Shown here: piece by piece, positions 58,921 to 62,000 of the stretch
Numbering within the stretch: the stretch's first letter is position 1
Layout: every line of letters starts with the position of its first letter
Source of the DNA: Glandiceps talaboti
Lineage: Eukaryota; Hemichordata; Enteropneusta; Spengelidae
NCBI RefSeq assembly: GCF_964340395.1
Contig: NC_135564.1
Coordinates: forward strand, 15,129,012-15,191,011
DNA: 62,000 nt
Reading direction: 5' to 3'
Notes under the pieces: generated by a model
Seen by the model: the letters and a program-made list of their open reading frames with translations, nothing else
What the model was told of the DNA's origin: nothing
The model's database searches: none
Position numbers and translations under genes: made by a program

Positions 58921-59984
58921 TCTGTGTCTGCCCGCGTCAACATAGTTACATGTATATGCAGTTAACAATGGTCCCTGTGTCATGACTTACTTACTGCAAT
59001 GTATTCCTAGCTGGTGGGTCAAATTTGTGGGTATTCACTCCAGACGTCCAGACATGCTGCTAATCTCTCGCACCTCCCATTTCCTTTGTCAACACTACTT
59101 CAGTACTTGTTAATCAAATATCACTACCAGAAGATCTGAATTTCATTGTTCCATTATCATACCCACAAACTGACTTACACTGTACAGACTTATTTTATTT
59201 CTGGTTACTAACTGATACGTCAGTGATAGTGACAATCAACTTGGGATGCTAAAGAATGCTAAAGAGTTAAGCAGATTTCTCCCCTGCTAATATATCCATG
59301 GAGAGAGACGGACTGTTACGAAATGCAACGTATTAAACTCGCAAGTATTGTATCTCTCTGCTCGTACCGACGTACGACTATACGAGCACTTCAAGCCCGG
59401 ACATCACGCCGCATTTTCGCGATAAAAACAAAAATTTGTAACGTACCTACGGTTGATTAATCAGATGTTCTTTGGTCATCAACTTCATAAATCATAGCGT
59501 TGACATTGGCACACAGTTCAAAGACGGCGAAGAATTCACGAGTTCTGTCACCATGCTGTCTTGCAAAGCGATTCTATGGATGAAACACCACAAAGGTCAA
59601 CTAAAGAACGCCATCAAGTGGTGACCCCTGATAATTAGGGCGTGTTCAACACTAGATCTCCGAGTGGTTGTTTAGTGGCATGGGTGCTTTAACACACGTT
59701 TCGCATGACGATAATCCCACTGTCACTCCCCACAATCAATAAACACAGTATTAGATTCTATCATGCTATGGCAGTTTATTTATAATATCATAACTAGGCA
59801 AAGCCCATACGCTCGCGCAGGGTACATTAATTTGTGACCGGCTGCCTGGGCCAGGGTTCATACACTTGATTTGGGTCATTTTCCAGGGGTATTGACTATC
59901 AAAATTTATTTTATTTAATGACATCTAATTCTCTGAAATGGACGAGAAGTAAAGAAAGTCAACACTCTATGCAGTTGTTGGTTT
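58921..59984. other. non-genic stretch
   Basis: No supported exon. A GC-richer part at 59330-59660 could hold a promoter or 5' UTR of the minus-strand 15-finger gene, but I see no decisive signal. Confidence 0.4.
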
Positions 59985-60310
59985 CCAAAACCACCATAGC
60001 CATTAGATTAATATTGTTCTTTTTCAATCAGCCAACAGTTTGTAATATTTTTTTTAAATGTTTATCAACATGCCAATCCATCCAAGTTGTTATTTTTGCA
60101 ATACACATCGCCATTTCACTGTTGACATGGGTGCGCGTGGTTTTGTTGTTAGGGATGTGCATTCACTTTGTTGATGTTTATAAATTAAGTGGCAGGGTGA
60201 TTTACGGATGTCCTCTGGACACGTCCCTTTGGAGTTTCACCCCTTTCCGTGTATTACCATTTACAGTTGTGCTACAATGCCATTGGCGCTATTTTTGAAT
60301 TAGCATTTGC
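59985..60310. repeat. composite of minisatellite unit and 57757 block
   Basis: CATCGCCATTTCACTGTTGA..GTTGTTAGGGATGTGCATTC is a diverged unit of the 111-bp family, with the 57757-57842 block (inverted) placed inside it at 60178-60265, followed by GTGCTACAATGCCATTGGCG as also found at 55385 and 51336. Confidence 0.6.
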
Positions 60311-60954
60311 GCTTGCCTGTCCTTACTTGAATGTTTGGTATACCAGTTAAACTAGTATGAAAATCGTTAGATCTGTCTCAGACAACTGTCTGAGGATCTG
60401 TGTAATCCATTCGGGTGTTTATTACAGCCCAAACTTTTCTCATACTGAGCAATAACACAATGAGAGCACATACAGCTAAAATGATGTAGGCTTGGTGTTT
60501 CACTCAAGGGACATTGCGTTTTTGACACAAAGCTAGTCATTTTTCAACTCTAGACTAAAAATGACAGAGACACAATACGCATAGCAGGATCCCTTGCCCA
60601 ATCACATTGAACACTGATCGATAAACATTGCTATCCTTTCACAGTGTAGTAGAAACAGGTTTCTAATGCAACATTACACATGGATCCGGACCTTGATGAT
60701 TTTAATGGCTGCAATTGTTTAGCTTCTAACTGATAATCAACATTTCAACTTTACTACTTCTACATTCCCACTGTGCACGGCATATGCGTAATCGTTTCTC
60801 TTGCATTAGAAGTTGTCCAAGCTTAAGTATGTGTATTAAATGTCATGTCATAAAACGCCAAGCCAACATAATTTTAGCTGTATACAGATCTTATCCCCCG
60901 GCAATAGCCTTTTGGTAAAGCAGGAATATTCTCCCTCTAAATCTTTAGTTATAT
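60311..60954. other. non-genic stretch
   Basis: No exon is supported here. It is probably downstream flank of the minus-strand gene at 61.0 kb. Confidence 0.4.
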
Positions 60955-60960
60955 TTTATT
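60955..60960 (-). terminator. polyadenylation signal for the 61-kb gene
   Basis: TTTATT on the plus strand (AATAAA on the minus) lies about 70 bp downstream of the TAA stop. Confidence 0.5.
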
Positions 60961-61028
60961 ATGAAAAAGTTGTTTTTGTACTATCATGCCGCTATTGTCA
61001 GTCTTATAGTCAACCGAATGAGGTTTGT

Positions 61029-61322
61029 TTAAGCCTGTACTTCGTTATCAATCAGACATGCGTCCACATTTTCTGTCATTGTTCCTGTGACGTTAGAATA
61101 ACTTGGTGGTGAGTTCTGCTGTGCAACTGAACCACTGGCTCTTGCTTGTGCTTCGATATTTGCCGTTGGAATATGCTGTTCAATTGGTATATGGTATAGG
61201 ATGTTGTCCCGTCTTTGTCCACAACAGATTGTTCTACAGCAGAATGCCGAGGATATGATTGCAGTAACACTCTCACCAACAGCCACTAGAGCAAGTACGG
61301 AGTTTATTACAATTCGGTCAAC
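61029..61322 (-). CDS. last exon of a membrane protein, CD20/MS4A-like (partial)
   Basis: The acceptor TTGTCTTCAG lies at the minus-strand border of 61322, and the exon reads 97 codons in phase 0 to TAA at 61029. It begins with a hydrophobic helix (IVINSVLALVAVGESVTAII), then SSAFCCRTICCGQRR, a Cys-rich juxtamembrane turn, and a polar tail with a PPSY motif (NSPPSYSNV) near the C-terminus. A final membrane helix followed by CC..CC and a PPxY-type tail fits the CD20/MS4A class of four-helix proteins; other small tetraspan families are possible. The rest of the gene would lie beyond the right edge of the window. Confidence 0.45.
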   Translation of the reverse strand, partial: VDRIVINSVLALVAVGESVTAIISSAFCCRTICCGQRRDNILYHIPIEQHIPTANIEAQARASGSVAQQNSPPSYSNVTGTMTENVDACLIDNEVQA

Positions 61323-62000
61323 CTGAAGACAACAAAGCATTATAGAAATGTTCATTCAAATATAAAAACTGTACATTAGAACAGCTCATAATTGAAGCAT
61401 AAGTCAAAGACGAAATATCAATGAAAAATATATATATTATCATCTTGTACTAAAATCTAATTTTTGCAATGCTCCAATCGCTCCAAAGAGAATAAATTGC
61501 CATCTAGTATTTGAACAGGACAGATTGAATAACAGCGTTAAAATCGCATTGTCTGTTAGAAATGAGTTTGTTCTGATTTCTCAGTCCAGATGATGACAAT
61601 TGACATACAGTTTACATATAGCTTGTACAAGCATGACTAGAATTTATACTTCGGCTAGACCGACTTGGCCAATCAGAGGACTTGATTTCGGTCGGTTAAA
61701 TGGATCCATAACCCACTCTTTCTTAGGGGTGTAACCTACATTACGCTCAGCACTCAATTTGCATACAACAAATTACACAAAATTTTGAGAAAGATTCGTT
61801 TGAGCCAATCACGTCGTAGTATAGGTAAAATAGACAACTCGTTCGGTGCAATTGGAAATATTACTTTATTTTATTTTATTTTCAACAGTAAACATGATGA
61901 GCACTATAAATTTACATGTTCAGAAACGTACATGTAAATTGTAATTGGTTGGTACTACTTACATGTAATTTAATGTAACAAAATCATGCAAATGCAGAAC
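61323..62000. other. intron or flank of the 61-kb gene
   Basis: This would be intron of the partial minus-strand gene. I see no further membrane-helix exon up to the window end. Confidence 0.4.

Noticed and set aside
59560-59632. Short plus-strand ORF starting ATGCTGTCTTGCAAAGCG
   Set aside because: Only about 23 codons, with no splice partner or motif.

Overview
The window is eukaryotic, AT-rich animal DNA. Genes are split by GT..AG introns, intergenic space is long, and the sequence is crowded with tetranucleotide microsatellites (GACA, GTAT, GTTT, GGTT, AT) and decayed mobile elements. The gene content (sushi-domain surface protein, WSCD-type sulfotransferase, VWA7-like protein, C2H2 zinc-finger proteins with TNERPF linkers, possible CD20/MS4A-like protein) and TU-like foldback transposons point to a marine invertebrate deuterostome such as a hemichordate, lancelet or echinoderm. 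That placement is inference; the species is not identified.

Layout: 1-12 kb is mostly non-genic, with a 95-bp minisatellite, inverted repeats, microsatellites, a MITE and a few unproven exon-like ORFs. From 12.0 to 19.4 kb there is a five-exon plus-strand gene for a 310-aa secreted or GPI-anchored protein: signal peptide, an unrecognised 136-aa domain, two sushi domains, and an acidic stretch followed by a hydrophobic tail. From 19.5 to 28 kb there are repeats, including a foldback element with a 9-bp target duplication and an empty paralogous site. From 28.9 to 34.7 kb there is a three-exon plus-strand gene for an 8-finger C2H2 protein. Its introns hold a minisatellite and a TU-like foldback transposon carrying the decayed C-terminus of a MULE transposase. 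From 38 to 40.7 kb there is a Helentron-like element with 146-bp tandem units and a duplicated segment.

From 41.1 to 46.0 kb a complete four-exon gene encodes a 295-aa type II membrane sulfotransferase. From 46.9 to 47.8 kb lie a Penelope-like retroelement remnant (GIY-YIG domain) and a near-complete type I hammerhead ribozyme inside a long inverted repeat. Two exons of a VWA7-like gene (49.4-50.4 kb) abut the second copy of the duplicated segment. From 52.7 to 55.2 kb a minus-strand exon encodes a 733-aa protein with 15 fingers, followed after its stop by about four dead fingers. Minisatellites, a mirror-image Helentron-like element and inverted duplications fill 55-60 kb. The last exon of a minus-strand membrane protein, possibly MS4A-like, lies at 61.0-61.3 kb.

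The genes do not form a pathway; each stands alone. The two zinc-finger genes face each other in opposite orientation with matching repeats upstream, which suggests an old inverted duplication. All splice models were read by eye: donor and acceptor dinucleotides and codon phases agree across every junction I list, but no transcript data were available.
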